Assembly (NCBI RefSeq): GCF_022024115.1
Contig: NZ_CP091792.1
Coordinates: 2,232,001 to 2,296,000, forward strand
Origin: Prevotella communis
Lineage (GTDB): Bacteria; Bacteroidota; Bacteroidia; Bacteroidales; Bacteroidaceae
DNA length: 64,000 nt
Direction: 5' to 3'
Under the pieces are notes generated by a model. That model did not search any database and had not been told where the DNA came from. It saw only the letters and a program-made list of their open reading frames with translations. Below are positions 44,203 to 53,260 of this stretch, piece by piece. The position numbers were made by a program, and so were the translations under genes. The stretch's first letter is position 1; every line of letters starts with the position of its first letter.

Positions 44203-45219
44203 ATGAAAGACCTAGACTGGAAAAACCTTTCCTTCGGCTACAGGCCGACCGATTACAATGTCCGTTGCTATTATCGCGACGGAAAGTGGGGAGAAATTGA
44301 AGTATGTTCTGACGAGTATCTGAAGCTGCATATGGCAGCAACCTGTCTGCACTACGGACAGGAGGCTTTCGAAGGTTTGAAGGCATACCGCTGTAAAGAC
44401 GGTAAGGTACGCACATTCCGCGTAAAGGACAACGCTGAGCGCCTGCAGTCAACCTGTCGTGGTATCATGATGCCCGAGGTTCCCACAGAACTGTTCACCG
44501 AGATGGTTAACAAAGTAGTTCGTCTGAATCAGGAGTGGATTCCCACCTATGAGAGTGGTGCTACACTGTATATCCGTCCTCTGCTGATTGGTACTAGCGC
44601 ACAGGTAGGCGTACATCCCGCCAAGGAGTATTGCTTCCTGATTTTCGTAACACCCGTAGGCCCATACTTCAAGGGTGGTTTCTCAAGCAATCCATACGTC
44701 ATCGTTCGTGATTATGACCGCAGTGCTCCTTTGGGTACAGGTAAATATAAGGTAGGTGGAAACTATGCAGCCAGTCTCTTTGCCAACAATCTGGCTCATG
44801 AGAAGGGTTATGCTTGCGAGTTCTATCTGGATGCCAAGGAAAAGAAATACATCGACGAGTGCGGCGCTGCCAACTTCTTTGGTATTAAGAACAACACATA
44901 CGTGACACCAAAGTCAACCTCTATCCTACCCTCTATCACCAACCGTTCACTGATGCAGGTGGCTGAAGACTTAGGCCTGAAGGTTGAGCGTCGCCAGATT
45001 CCTGAAGAGGAACTGGAAACTTTCGAGGAGGCTGGTGCATGCGGAACAGCAGCAGTTATCTCACCTATTTCATATATAGATGACCTTGATACGGGCAAGC
45101 GCTATTCATTCGGCGATCAGCCTGGTCCAATCTCCAAGAAGCTGTATGACACTCTGCGTGGCATCCAGTATGGCGAGATTGAAGATAAGCACGGTTGGAC
45201 AAATGTAGTCATTGAGTAA
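44203..45219 (+). CDS. ilvE: Branched-chain amino acid aminotransferase
   Basis: 338 residues, fold type IV PLP enzyme. 'LKLHMAATCLHYGQEAFEGLKAYRCKDGKVRTFRVKDNAERLQSTCRGIMMPE' gives the N-lobe; 'YIRPLLIGTSAQVGVHPA' and 'APLGTGKYKVGGNYAASLFA' hold the PLP lysine (GKYKVGGNY); 'DECGAANFFGIK', 'TSILPSITNRSLMQVAEDLGL' and 'EEAGACGTAAVISPI' complete the branched-chain class II signature. It catalyses the last step of Leu, Ile and Val synthesis and the first of their breakdown. Confidence 0.96.
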   Translation: MKDLDWKNLSFGYRPTDYNVRCYYRDGKWGEIEVCSDEYLKLHMAATCLHYGQEAFEGLKAYRCKDGKVRTFRVKDNAERLQSTCRGIMMPEVPTELFTEMVNKVVRLNQEWIPTYESGATLYIRPLLIGTSAQVGVHPAKEYCFLIFVTPVGPYFKGGFSSNPYVIVRDYDRSAPLGTGKYKVGGNYAASLFANNLAHEKGYACEFYLDAKEKKYIDECGAANFFGIKNNTYVTPKSTSILPSITNRSLMQVAEDLGLKVERRQIPEEELETFEEAGACGTAAVISPISYIDDLDTGKRYSFGDQPGPISKKLYDTLRGIQYGEIEDKHGWTNVVIE

Positions 45220-45239
45220 TAACCATTAAAACAGTCATT

Positions 45240-45575
45240 ATGGAATACAACAATCAAGAAAATACATTTGTACCACAGCCCAACGACTACAAGGTTTGGT
45301 CTATAGTAAACTTAGTGGTATCTATCCTCTTTTGCTGTTCATGTACGGGTATTGTCAGTCTTGTGTTGTCAATTATCGCCCTCATGAAGTCAAATGACGT
45401 CAACAAATACAACATGATGGGCGAATCATCTGCCATATTAGCACAGGATGCCTCTAAGACAGCTAAGACGCTGAATATCATCAGTTCTATTCTGTTGGCA
45501 ATAGGCTTCATCACAAGCATTATTTACATGCTTATTTATGGCATAACAGGCATTGCCGAGGCCATGCAGCATTAA
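45240..45575 (+). CDS. CD225/dispanin-like small membrane protein
   Basis: 111 residues, two membrane helices. 'NDYKVWSIVNLVVSILFCCSCTGIVSLVLSIIALMKSNDVNKYN' fits the CD225/dispanin pattern (N-W-S-I-x-N ... cysteine-rich helix ... G-x-x-S/A-L), and 'AKTLNIISSILLAIGFITSIIYMLIY' is the second helix. In bacteria these are poorly characterised. It begins 20 bp after ilvE and 5 bp before the DUF2752 gene, and is part of a four-gene run of small membrane proteins. Confidence 0.75.
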   Translation: MEYNNQENTFVPQPNDYKVWSIVNLVVSILFCCSCTGIVSLVLSIIALMKSNDVNKYNMMGESSAILAQDASKTAKTLNIISSILLAIGFITSIIYMLIYGITGIAEAMQH

Positions 45576-45580
45576 ATATA

Positions 45581-45967
45581 ATGACCATCAAAAAAGGATT
45601 GCCTTTAATACTGGGTATAGCAGCGACAGTAGTCGTGCTGACGCTGCTTTACCTTTTCAATCCAGTTGAAACGGAATACGCTCCAAAATGCATTTTCCAC
45701 GCTGTAACGGGATTGAGCTGTCCAGGATGTGGTATGCAAAGATTCCTGCATGCTTTTATGCACGGTAACTTCCTTGAGGCAATACAATACAATTACATGC
45801 TAATTGTTCTCATTCCTTATTTATTATTATTCGGAATAGAGAGATTTATTCTCATAGGCGAAAGAAAAAAACGCTGGAACAGTATTATTGAAGGGCGTGT
45901 TATTTCAACAATCATGATAATCCTTGCACCAAGCTGGTTTATTATCCGGAATATTTTACATATCTAA
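45581..45967 (+). CDS. DUF2752 membrane protein
   Basis: 128 residues with three hydrophobic helices. 'CIFHAVTGLSCPGCGMQRFLHAFMHGNFLEAIQYNYMLIVLIP' carries the CPGCG.R motif of DUF2752. Function unknown; in Bacteroidota it often accompanies CD225 and TM2 genes, as here. Confidence 0.88.
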   Translation: MTIKKGLPLILGIAATVVVLTLLYLFNPVETEYAPKCIFHAVTGLSCPGCGMQRFLHAFMHGNFLEAIQYNYMLIVLIPYLLLFGIERFILIGERKKRWNSIIEGRVISTIMIILAPSWFIIRNILHI

Positions 45968-46001
45968 TTCATATTTTATTAACCCTTAAAAGTATTACGC
46001 T

Positions 46002-46334
46002 ATGACAAAAGAACAGATTGATCAGCTAATTGACATGAACTGTGACAAGCTTGCCTCAGAATTCATTCCTCAGATTCGTGAGCGTTTGGAAAATGTTGAT
46101 GAAGGTGTAGCTCAGGCTGCATTCTCAAACCTGAAGGGTGGCACCCTGATGACCTTTATCGCATGGTTCCTCGGAGGTCTCGGTGTTGACCGTTTCATGC
46201 TTGGCGATACTGGTTTAGGTATTGCGAAACTCCTGACCTGCGGCGGTTGTGGCATTTGGACAATTATCGACATTTTCACCGCTGGCAGTCGTACAAGAAA
46301 GTACAATGCCCAAAAGGTTCTATCATCAATTTAA
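46002..46334 (+). CDS. TM2-domain protein (first of two)
   Basis: 110 residues. An N-terminal soluble helix (residues 1-45), then the TM2 pair: 'FIAWFLGGLGVDRFMLGDTGLGIAKLLTCGGCGIWTIIDIFTAG'. The G-x-x-G-x-D/H-R-F-Y/M-x-G core and GG-x-G-I-W are the domain's hallmark. It starts 34 bp after the DUF2752 gene, and its paralogue follows at 46390. Function unknown. Confidence 0.88.
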   Translation: MTKEQIDQLIDMNCDKLASEFIPQIRERLENVDEGVAQAAFSNLKGGTLMTFIAWFLGGLGVDRFMLGDTGLGIAKLLTCGGCGIWTIIDIFTAGSRTRKYNAQKVLSSI

Positions 46335-46389
46335 TAATTAATCGAAGGGCAACACATTGCCCTTCGATGCTTTTTCGACCGAATATACG

Positions 46390-46737
46390 ATGGAATTAAG
46401 AGACGCAGAACAAATCATCTTGCTGTATTCTTCTAAACTATCTCCAGAATACATCCCGATGATAAAAGAAAGACTATTGGAACTTGATCGTTCTACCGCT
46501 ATTACTGCTTTCTGTGACTTGAAAGACCCGCAAACAGCCTTCATCATCTCAATTTGCGAGTTTTTTATCCAAATCCATGGAATTAGTCGCTTTTACATAG
46601 GTGATATAGGCATCGGCATAGGAAAACTACTAACCTGTGGCGGTTGCGATATCTGGTGGCTCATAGATCTCTTCCTTATTTCTGATGCAACCCGCAGCAG
46701 AAATACACAAAAGGTGATGCGACTCCTTGGCATCTGA
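46390..46737 (+). CDS. TM2-domain protein (second of two)
   Basis: 115 residues from ATG 46390 (MELRDAEQIIL); a longer frame from 46357 would add residues with no similarity to its neighbour. It shares with 46002-46334 the helical head ('YSSKLSPEYIPMIKERLLELD' matching 'SEFIPQIRERLENVD') and the TM2 pair ('HGISRFYIGDIGIGIGKLLTCGGCDIWWLIDLFLIS'), so the two are tandem paralogues. A very stable terminator follows. Confidence 0.85.
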   Translation: MELRDAEQIILLYSSKLSPEYIPMIKERLLELDRSTAITAFCDLKDPQTAFIISICEFFIQIHGISRFYIGDIGIGIGKLLTCGGCDIWWLIDLFLISDATRSRNTQKVMRLLGI

Positions 46738-46765
46738 TTAGAATAGAATTGCCGTATTGCTATAA

Positions 46766-46804
46766 GAGAAAGGCCGTATTGCTTCGAGCAATACGGCCTT
46801 TCTC
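46766..46804. terminator. 18-bp perfect hairpin between converging genes
   Basis: GAGAAAGGCCGTATTGCT (46766-46783) is the exact reverse complement of 46787-46804, with a TCG/TTCG loop. An extra copy of GCCGTATTGC lies just upstream at 46751-46760. It stands between the rightward TM2 gene and the leftward dehydrogenase and probably serves both. Confidence 0.8.
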
Positions 46805-46825
46805 GATTCACAATTATCCACATTA

Positions 46826-47788
46826 TTATGATGACACAACATTCTGAGGGTTGCCATTCAAAAAACAACGCACATTATCAGTCGCGACTTGTATCAAACG
46901 TACCCTCGCCTCTTTCGTTGCCCATGCTATATGAGGGGTGATATACGCATTTGGCTGCATCAAAAGTGGATTTGACATACTCGGCGGTTCATTCGTAAGC
47001 ACATCAGCGCAAAAAGCATAAAGACGTCCACTTTCAAGAGCATTAGCCACAGCCCCATCATCAACCAACGGTCCACGACCGGTGTTGATAATAACAGCAG
47101 AAGGTTTCATTTTGCTAAGTGTCTCTTTATTTACGAGATGACGAGTACTGTCAGTCAGAGGGCAGTGTAAGGACAATACATCAGAAGTAGCCAACAACGT
47201 ATCGAGATCTACTTTCGAGACACCATCAGGCAGCTCTGTTTCCGACTTACTCGTCAGCGCCTGTACCTTCATTCCAAACGCAATAGCAATCTGAGCTACA
47301 CGACGGCCAATATTACCCAGTCCCACAATACCAAAGGTCTTACCAGCCAACTCTGTCAACTCCGTATCCCAATAACAGAAATCAGGATTAGCACTCCAGC
47401 GACCATGACGATTCTGAAGAGCGTAATGCTCTGTGCGATTCATCACAGTAAGCAAATGAGCAAATACCATCTGGGCAACGCTCTCCGTACTATAAGCGGG
47501 TACATTCGTCACCACGATGCCACGTTCACGGGCCGCTTCAATATCTACCACATTATAACCTGTAGCCAATACTCCGACATATTTCAAAAGCGGTAACTGG
47601 GCTATCACCTCCTTACTGATAACAACTTTATTAGTAAGCACTATCTCTGCGTCTTTAGCCCGCTCTACAGTCTGTTCAGGCGCAGTACGGTCATAGACCA
47701 TCAATGTGCCTAAATTCTCAAGACCCAGCCAAGATAAATCTCCTGGCTGGGCCGAGTAACCATCTAAAATGACTATCTTCATTGCCAT
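46826..47788 (-). CDS. D-2-hydroxyacid dehydrogenase (glycerate dehydrogenase type)
   Basis: 320 residues; the start may be ATG 47782 (MKIVILDGY), two codons in, as is usual for the family. 'KTFGIVGLGNIGRRVAQIAIAFGMKV' binds NAD; 'LPLLKYVGVLATGYNVVDIEAARERGIVVTNVPAYST', 'VLSLHCPLTDSTRHLVNKETLSKMKPSAVIINTGRGPLVDD' and 'NAYITPHIAWATKEARVRL' give the catalytic Arg, Glu and His set of the superfamily. The N-terminus (VILDGYSAQPGDLSW) favours hydroxypyruvate/glycerate reductase. The rubredoxin gene ends immediately upstream of its start. Confidence 0.9.
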   Translation of the reverse strand: MAMKIVILDGYSAQPGDLSWLGLENLGTLMVYDRTAPEQTVERAKDAEIVLTNKVVISKEVIAQLPLLKYVGVLATGYNVVDIEAARERGIVVTNVPAYSTESVAQMVFAHLLTVMNRTEHYALQNRHGRWSANPDFCYWDTELTELAGKTFGIVGLGNIGRRVAQIAIAFGMKVQALTSKSETELPDGVSKVDLDTLLATSDVLSLHCPLTDSTRHLVNKETLSKMKPSAVIINTGRGPLVDDGAVANALESGRLYAFCADVLTNEPPSMSNPLLMQPNAYITPHIAWATKEARVRLIQVATDNVRCFLNGNPQNVVSS

Positions 47789-47950
47789 TTATTCCTCTGG
47801 ACTAAAGTCTTCTTTACTTACACCGCAAACAGGACAAGCCCAATCATCAGGAAGATCTTCAAATGCAGAACCAGCGGGAATTCCGCTATCAGGATCACCT
47901 ACAGCTGGGTCATACACGTAACCGCACACATTACACACATACTTTTTCAT
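47789..47950 (-). CDS. Rubredoxin
   Basis: 53 residues. Two knuckles '[12 protein letters not shown]' and '[13 protein letters not shown]' give the CxxC...CxxC iron site; '[17 protein letters not shown]' links them as in standard rubredoxins. It carries single electrons, in anaerobes often for oxygen or peroxide defence. It is first in a two-gene leftward unit with the dehydrogenase; the stop and the next start are adjacent with no gap. Confidence 0.96.
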   Translation of the reverse strand: MKKYVCNVCGYVYDPAVGDPDSGIPAGSAFEDLPDDWACPVCGVSKEDFSPEE

Positions 47951-48090
47951 AGTTGTTTTGTTTTTAGTTAGACATCTAATTTACTTTATCTCGGCTACAA
48001 ATATAGTAAAAAAACAGCAATATATAGCATATCAACAAATTATTTTAATAAAAAAATCAAAAAACGAGGTCATAATTAGTAGAAAATAGG

Positions 48091-48098
48091 TAACTTTG
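48091..48098 (+). promoter_or_regulatory. -7 box (TAACTTTG) for trmB
   Basis: TAACTTTG 16 bp upstream of the ATG at 48114; the upstream element is not clear. Confidence 0.5.
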
Positions 48099-48113
48099 CG
48101 CAAAAATAAACAT

Positions 48114-48878
48114 ATGAGTAAAGGAAAATTGGCTAAGTTTGCCGACATGGAAACATACGAGAACGTCTTTCAATACCCTTATTCGGTAGTGAGCGATGTG
48201 CCGTTTGCCATGCGCGGACACTGGCGCGAGCAATATTTTAAGAACAACAACCCTATCGTACTCGAACTGGGATGCGGAAAGGGAGAATACACCGTAGGAT
48301 TGGCAAAGCGCTATCCGCAAATAAACTTCATTGGCGTTGACATCAAAGGAGCACGCATGTGGACAGGTGCGACACAGGCTACTCAAGAAGGCCTGAAAAA
48401 CGTGGCATTTCTACGCACTAACATTGAGATTATCGACCGTTTCTTTGCTCCAGATGAGGTGCAGGAGATTTGGCTCACTTTCAGCGACCCGCAGATGAAG
48501 AACCCACGTAAACGTCTGAGCAGCACATACTTCATGGAGCGTTACCGTCGTTTCCTCACAGACAACGGAATCATTCATCTTAAGACAGACTCCAATTTCC
48601 TGGCTACCTACACCAACTATATGGTGGACCATAATCATCTGCCAGTTGATTTAAGGACTGACGATCTCTACAAGCAAGAAAATCAGGCTTTTGCTGAAGC
48701 TGCCTCTATCCAGACCTATTATGAGTCCATGTGGTTAGCACGCGGACTGAACATCAAATATCTGAAATTCCATCTTCCGCATGAAGGCGCCCTAGAAGAG
48801 CCAAATGTAGAGATAGAATTGGATGACTATCGTAGTTATCACCGTTCGAAACGCAGTTCATTGGAAACGGCAAAATAA
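48114..48878 (+). CDS. trmB: tRNA (guanine-N7)-methyltransferase
   Basis: 254 residues from ATG 48114 ([12 protein letters not shown]); a GTG or ATG further upstream would overlap the promoter box. '[35 protein letters not shown]' is the SAM site, '[34 protein letters not shown]' the TrmB motif with D and the NPRKRL block, and '[16 protein letters not shown]' follows. It makes m7G46 in tRNA. The LRR gene follows 10 bp downstream. Confidence 0.94.
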   Translation: MSKGKLAKFADMETYENVFQYPYSVVSDVPFAMRGHWREQYFKNNNPIVLELGCGKGEYTVGLAKRYPQINFIGVDIKGARMWTGATQATQEGLKNVAFLRTNIEIIDRFFAPDEVQEIWLTFSDPQMKNPRKRLSSTYFMERYRRFLTDNGIIHLKTDSNFLATYTNYMVDHNHLPVDLRTDDLYKQENQAFAEAASIQTYYESMWLARGLNIKYLKFHLPHEGALEEPNVEIELDDYRSYHRSKRSSLETAK

Positions 48879-48888
48879 AAAGTATCAC

Positions 48889-50631
48889 ATGAAACGATTT
48901 CTGTTAAGCATACTATTGGTGACCTGCCAATTGTCATATTGCGCAGCACAACAGCTTACCGTAAAAGTTGATTCCGTAGGACAACTGGCAGGTAAACTGA
49001 CGGACGATATTCGTTTTTCTATGTCAGAACTGAAGGTTTGCGGTCCACTAAATACCAGTGACCTCAGGCTATTGCAGACTATTGCCGGACGAGGTGTAAA
49101 ACCAAAGCGTGCTAGTAATCATCATCTCTTGGCGCTCGACCTCTCAGAGGCCAGTATCCCTGAGTCTAAAGGTGCTATCCGTATGCGCGCAGGAGCACTC
49201 CCCGCGGCAATGTTTTTGAACTGCAAAGATCTGGAGCGTGTTGTCCTGCCTGCCTCGTTGACAGAGATAGGCCGAAGCTGTTTCAGTGGATGTATCAATC
49301 TGAAAGTCGTAGAGTTGCCAGAAACGCTAAAATTAATCGGAGAGTATGCTTTCAGTGGTTGTCAGAACTTGACTGATATCACGATTCCAGCGAGTTTGGA
49401 GTCTCTTCAAGGCCACGCATTCGATGGTTGTGCCTCACTCACCTGCGTAGATATACCTGAACTTGTAACGAATATCGACGCATTTGCCTTTAATAATTGT
49501 AAGTCACTGGAGACTGTCAATATAGAAGGACAGATAAAACGTGTCAACAATAACCTGTTCTCAGGTTGCGAACATCTGAAAAGTATCACGCTGCCACAAT
49601 CTGTAACCTATATAGGAAGTGAAGCTTTCAAAGGTTGTACAGCCATGGAGACTGCTGAACTCCCAGAGGTGCTCACAGAAATTAATGTCAACGCATTCGA
49701 AGATTGCCAAAGCTTGCGCGAAATTCAACTCAACGTGGTTACAGCCATCAGCAGTGAGGCATTCAAGGGCTGCAGCAGTCTTGAGAATTTCAAAGTTGAC
49801 AATCTTAAACGTATGGGACCAGGCGCTTTTCAGAACTGTCTTAATCTAAAAGAAATTAGCATAGACGGCAACCTGCCTACCATCAGCGCGGAATCATTCT
49901 CCGGCTGTACCAGTCTGTCATCCGTGACTCTCCCAGATGGTATCCGAACCATTGGCAAGCGAGCTTTTGCTGATTGCAAATCTATAGAAATCATCAAGTT
50001 ACCTGCTTCTTTGGCAAGGATTGACGATGAAGCTTTCAACCAATGCTCCAGTCTGAAGAACATCTATCTTCCCAAACTCACAAAAAAAATGGGACGCGGT
50101 GTCTTTGAGAATTGTATCTCACTTGACAGCGTCAATATTGAGGGCTTTGTAGATAAATTGGATGACAGAGTATTCCGCAACTGCCACTCATTACGTGTGA
50201 TACTGCTCCCAGTCTCTATCAAAGGCGTAGGTGACAATGCCTTCGAGCAGTGCAGTTCGCTCTATGCTATCGACCTGCCTATATCCTGTTCAGAGGTCGG
50301 AGACAATGCTTTTGAGAAGTGTTCTTCACTAACTACAATGATTATCCCTGCCGCTTGCACAGAGATAGGTAGCGCGGCCTTCCGCGAGTGTAGCGGATTG
50401 GCACGTATAGAATTCCCTGCAGCATTAAAGAAAATTGGCGGTAATGCTTTTGCAAAATGCGCCTCATTACGCGAGATTGCATTCAGTTCACCCATACCTC
50501 CTTCCATCAGTAGCAGTTCATTCAAAAATGTTGTAACGGCTACCTGTATCGTCTCTGTACCCAGAGGGGCAAAAAGGAATTATGCAGAGGATAAAACATG
50601 GAAAAAGATGGCAAAAATCGTTGAACAGTAA
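48889..50631 (+). CDS. BspA-like leucine-rich-repeat surface protein
   Basis: 580 residues from ATG 48889 with a signal peptide (MKRFLLSILLVTCQLSYCAA, then QQL). After a ~75-residue head come about 19 LRR_5 (BspA-type) repeats of ~23 residues with the pattern 'F.GC.SLE.I.LP.SL..IG..AF' (for example 'TEIGRSCFSGCINLKVVELP'). The C-terminus ('IPPSISSSSFKNVVTATCIVSVP') is the cap commonly seen in these proteins. BspA-type proteins bind host or bacterial surfaces, including fibronectin, in oral Bacteroidota. It lies next to trmB and apbC and has no lipobox or obvious sorting domain, so its final location is open. Confidence 0.9.
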   Translation: MKRFLLSILLVTCQLSYCAAQQLTVKVDSVGQLAGKLTDDIRFSMSELKVCGPLNTSDLRLLQTIAGRGVKPKRASNHHLLALDLSEASIPESKGAIRMRAGALPAAMFLNCKDLERVVLPASLTEIGRSCFSGCINLKVVELPETLKLIGEYAFSGCQNLTDITIPASLESLQGHAFDGCASLTCVDIPELVTNIDAFAFNNCKSLETVNIEGQIKRVNNNLFSGCEHLKSITLPQSVTYIGSEAFKGCTAMETAELPEVLTEINVNAFEDCQSLREIQLNVVTAISSEAFKGCSSLENFKVDNLKRMGPGAFQNCLNLKEISIDGNLPTISAESFSGCTSLSSVTLPDGIRTIGKRAFADCKSIEIIKLPASLARIDDEAFNQCSSLKNIYLPKLTKKMGRGVFENCISLDSVNIEGFVDKLDDRVFRNCHSLRVILLPVSIKGVGDNAFEQCSSLYAIDLPISCSEVGDNAFEKCSSLTTMIIPAACTEIGSAAFRECSGLARIEFPAALKKIGGNAFAKCASLREIAFSSPIPPSISSSSFKNVVTATCIVSVPRGAKRNYAEDKTWKKMAKIVEQ

Positions 50632-50646
50632 ACAGTAAACAAAATA

Positions 50647-51741
50647 ATGACTTTATATCCCAAACTGATTATGGATGCCCTTGCTACGGTGACGTATGCG
50701 GGCACAAAAAAGAACTTAGTAGAAAGTGAGATGGTGGCCGACACCCCATCTATCAACGGCCAGGCAGTAAAGGTCATCCTGGTATTCCCACGTGATACAG
50801 ACCCATTCCTAAAATCCACCGTAAAAGCAGCAGAAGCCGCCATCAAATACCATTGTGGTCAGGATGTAGAGGTAACTATCAAAACAGAATTCAAGTCGAA
50901 ACCTCGTCCTGAAGTGGAAAAACTACTCCCTCAAGTTAAGAATATCATTGCCGTCAGCAGTGGTAAGGGTGGTGTAGGCAAAAGCACTGTATCTGCCAAT
51001 CTTGCAATAGCTTTGGCTCGTCTGGGCTATAAGGTAGGATTGCTGGATACTGATATCTTCGGCCCATCTATGCCAAAGATGTTTCATGTAGAAGATGCAC
51101 GTCCATACGCTGTCAACAAAGACGGTCGTGACCTCATCGAACCTATCGAGCAATATGGTGTCAAGCTGCTTAGTATCGGATTTTTTGTAAATCCCGACAC
51201 GGCAACGCTTTGGCGCGGTGGTATGGCTACAAGCGCACTGAAACAACTCATTGCAGATGCCGACTGGGGCGAACTGGACTACTTTATTCTGGATACACCT
51301 CCAGGCACTAGCGATATTCATCTGACGTTGCTACAGACACTCAGTATCACAGGTGCCGTCATCGTCTCTACGCCACAGCAGGTTGCATTGGCTGACGCAC
51401 GCAAAGGTATTGATATGTATCGTAACGAGAAAGTCAACGTGCCCATTCTGGGTCTCATTGAGAATATGGCTTGGTTTACACCAGCCGAACTGCCAGAGAA
51501 CAAATACTATATCTTCGGCAAGGAAGGTTGTAAGCAACTGGCACAAGAGATGGATGTACCCCTATTGGCACAGATACCACTCGTGCAAAGCATCTGTGAA
51601 AGTGGTGACGAGGGAGCTCCTGCTGCCACAAAGGTAGACACCATAACAGGTCAGGCTTTCCTCAATTTAGCTCAGGCTGTTGTCACGGTAGTGAATCGTC
51701 GAAACAAAGACTTGCCCAAGACAAAGATTGTAAAAGTATAA
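50647..51741 (+). CDS. apbC: Mrp/ApbC (NBP35-type) Fe-S cluster carrier ATPase
   Basis: 364 residues. An N-terminal MIP18-like (DUF59-type) domain (~1-90), then the deviant Walker A 'IIAVSSGKGGVGKSTVSANLAIALARLG', 'VGLLDTDIFGPSMPKMF', and 'DYFILDTPPGTSDIHLTLLQ'. It is expected to load Fe-S clusters on target proteins. The canonical CPxC pair near the C-terminus is replaced here by 'ENMAWFTPAELPENKYYIFG', with a single Cys nearby (GKEGCKQL), so cluster binding must use other residues or a dimer site. Confidence 0.93.
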   Translation: MTLYPKLIMDALATVTYAGTKKNLVESEMVADTPSINGQAVKVILVFPRDTDPFLKSTVKAAEAAIKYHCGQDVEVTIKTEFKSKPRPEVEKLLPQVKNIIAVSSGKGGVGKSTVSANLAIALARLGYKVGLLDTDIFGPSMPKMFHVEDARPYAVNKDGRDLIEPIEQYGVKLLSIGFFVNPDTATLWRGGMATSALKQLIADADWGELDYFILDTPPGTSDIHLTLLQTLSITGAVIVSTPQQVALADARKGIDMYRNEKVNVPILGLIENMAWFTPAELPENKYYIFGKEGCKQLAQEMDVPLLAQIPLVQSICESGDEGAPAATKVDTITGQAFLNLAQAVVTVVNRRNKDLPKTKIVKV

Positions 51742-51746
51742 AAAAG

Positions 51747-51782
51747 AAAAAGGTCATTTCCCTATTGAGAAATGACCTTTTT
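51747..51782. terminator. Hairpin terminator between converging apbC and GH43 genes
   Basis: AAAAAGGTCATTTC (51747-51760) pairs with GAAATGACCTTTTT (51769-51782), 14 pairs and an 8-nt loop, with T runs on both strands. Confidence 0.85.
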
Positions 51783-51800
51783 CATTTTATGTCGTTCTGA

Positions 51801-53258
51801 TTATCTCAGTTCTTTCAGATTCCATTTCGAGTTATCTGAGTTGAAGTCCCACTCGGCCAATGTAGGTGTTGAGTCCGCGATGCTATAAAGGCAGAGTTTC
51901 TTGTTCACGTCAGTCTCACCAGGAATACGCTTAGGCATAATACGGAAAGTACCATCAACAGCCTGTTCGATACGCCAGAGCTGCTCATCAGCACCTGTAA
52001 AGGTTGGCACGGTGCTTACTTCTTTATTAGCTGTAGCACAGAGTGCACGGTCTGTACCTGAAATAGTAATCTTGAAATAAGAATTACTCAGATAGCCACC
52101 AGCCTCGTTAACTGGAGTTATCGTCCAAAGCTGATGAGGACGGAACATATAGTCACCGCAACGTACGGCGATATCGCCCTCGGGCCAAGTTCCCTTTACC
52201 TGATCCAGAGTCTGGTTCTCAATAGGCTTTGGAGGAGCTGCGTCAGCCTGTGGGCGACCGAATCCGCCACGACGTGCAACGTTCATGCGAACGAAGTCAA
52301 CAGCAAGTTCCAAAGAATAGCCACGACGCTCTGACTCAATCTCGAAGGTGCCTCCCTTGAAATGGTCACCAGCATAGGGCCAATCGTTCTTCCACAACAA
52401 AGGACGGATAGCCAGCACACTACTACCACCTTGATCAAAGTCGGCCTCCCAGTGGAATGATGTCACCTCGATACCCTCGTCAATGATGGTACGTCCGAAG
52501 TGTCCGGCACCTGTCTTACGATCACCGGCAGCGACCACCATCTTACCACCACCATGATACATGTCGCGACCTACATTATCAAGGTAAGGACCTTCCACAC
52601 TACGTGAGCGTCCCACCACTATATTATAGGTAGAGTTCACACCATCACAGCAAGTACCGTGTGTACCCAACAAATAGTACCAGCCATTACGATAGATAAG
52701 ATCGGTAGCCTCACAGTCGATAGCAATATCTTTTTCCTTGTTACCCTTCATGCGGAAGCCCGTCTTAGGATCAAGTTCGATAAGACGGATAGTTCCGAAA
52801 TAAGTACCATAGCTTACCCACAGACGACCAGTCGTAGGATCAAGCAATACGCCTGGGTCGATAGCATCCTGATCTTCCATTCCGTCGGAAGCACAAACCT
52901 CCACAGCGGTACTCCACTTGAAATCTGGTGACTTAGGGTCAAGCGTCTTATTCCACATCGTGAGGATACGACCACTATGTCCACCGCCAAGTCCACCACC
53001 TGTAGCACCATAGATACACAGGTAGCGATCACCTATCTTTATCATATCGGGAGCAGCACCGCCACCAGGACGGTCAGCACCACTGTGCCAAGACCAACCA
53101 TCATCAGAGATGATACCGCCACCACCTGTACCAAAGGTATAGTATTTTCCATCACACTCTGCAAGTGTTGAAGGGTCGTGAATATATGGTTGTCCAATTT
53201 GAGCATTGGCTGCTGATGCAATAGCCAGTGCAGCCAGGATTGTATGTAAACGTTGCAT
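51801..53258 (-). CDS. GH43 glycoside hydrolase with C-terminal ricin-like module
   Basis: 485 residues with signal peptide (to ANA, residue ~19). The GH43 active site is visible: 'YIHDPSTL' (base Asp), 'DAIDPGVL' (pKa-tuning Asp) and 'DCEATDLIY' (acid Glu). The sequence 'GTFEIESERRGYSLELAVDF' through the C-terminal ~120 residues ('QLWTITPVNEAGGYLSNSYFK', 'EQLWRIEQAVDG') resembles ricin-like carbohydrate-binding units with QxW-type motifs. Arabinanase or arabinofuranosidase action is likely, though subfamily is not fixed. It follows the other GH43 gene by 2 bp. Confidence 0.85.
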   Translation of the reverse strand: MQRLHTILAALAIASAANAQIGQPYIHDPSTLAECDGKYYTFGTGGGGIISDDGWSWHSGADRPGGGAAPDMIKIGDRYLCIYGATGGGLGGGHSGRILTMWNKTLDPKSPDFKWSTAVEVCASDGMEDQDAIDPGVLLDPTTGRLWVSYGTYFGTIRLIELDPKTGFRMKGNKEKDIAIDCEATDLIYRNGWYYLLGTHGTCCDGVNSTYNIVVGRSRSVEGPYLDNVGRDMYHGGGKMVVAAGDRKTGAGHFGRTIIDEGIEVTSFHWEADFDQGGSSVLAIRPLLWKNDWPYAGDHFKGGTFEIESERRGYSLELAVDFVRMNVARRGGFGRPQADAAPPKPIENQTLDQVKGTWPEGDIAVRCGDYMFRPHQLWTITPVNEAGGYLSNSYFKITISGTDRALCATANKEVSTVPTFTGADEQLWRIEQAVDGTFRIMPKRIPGETDVNKKLCLYSIADSTPTLAEWDFNSDNSKWNLKELR

Positions 53259-53260
53259 AA

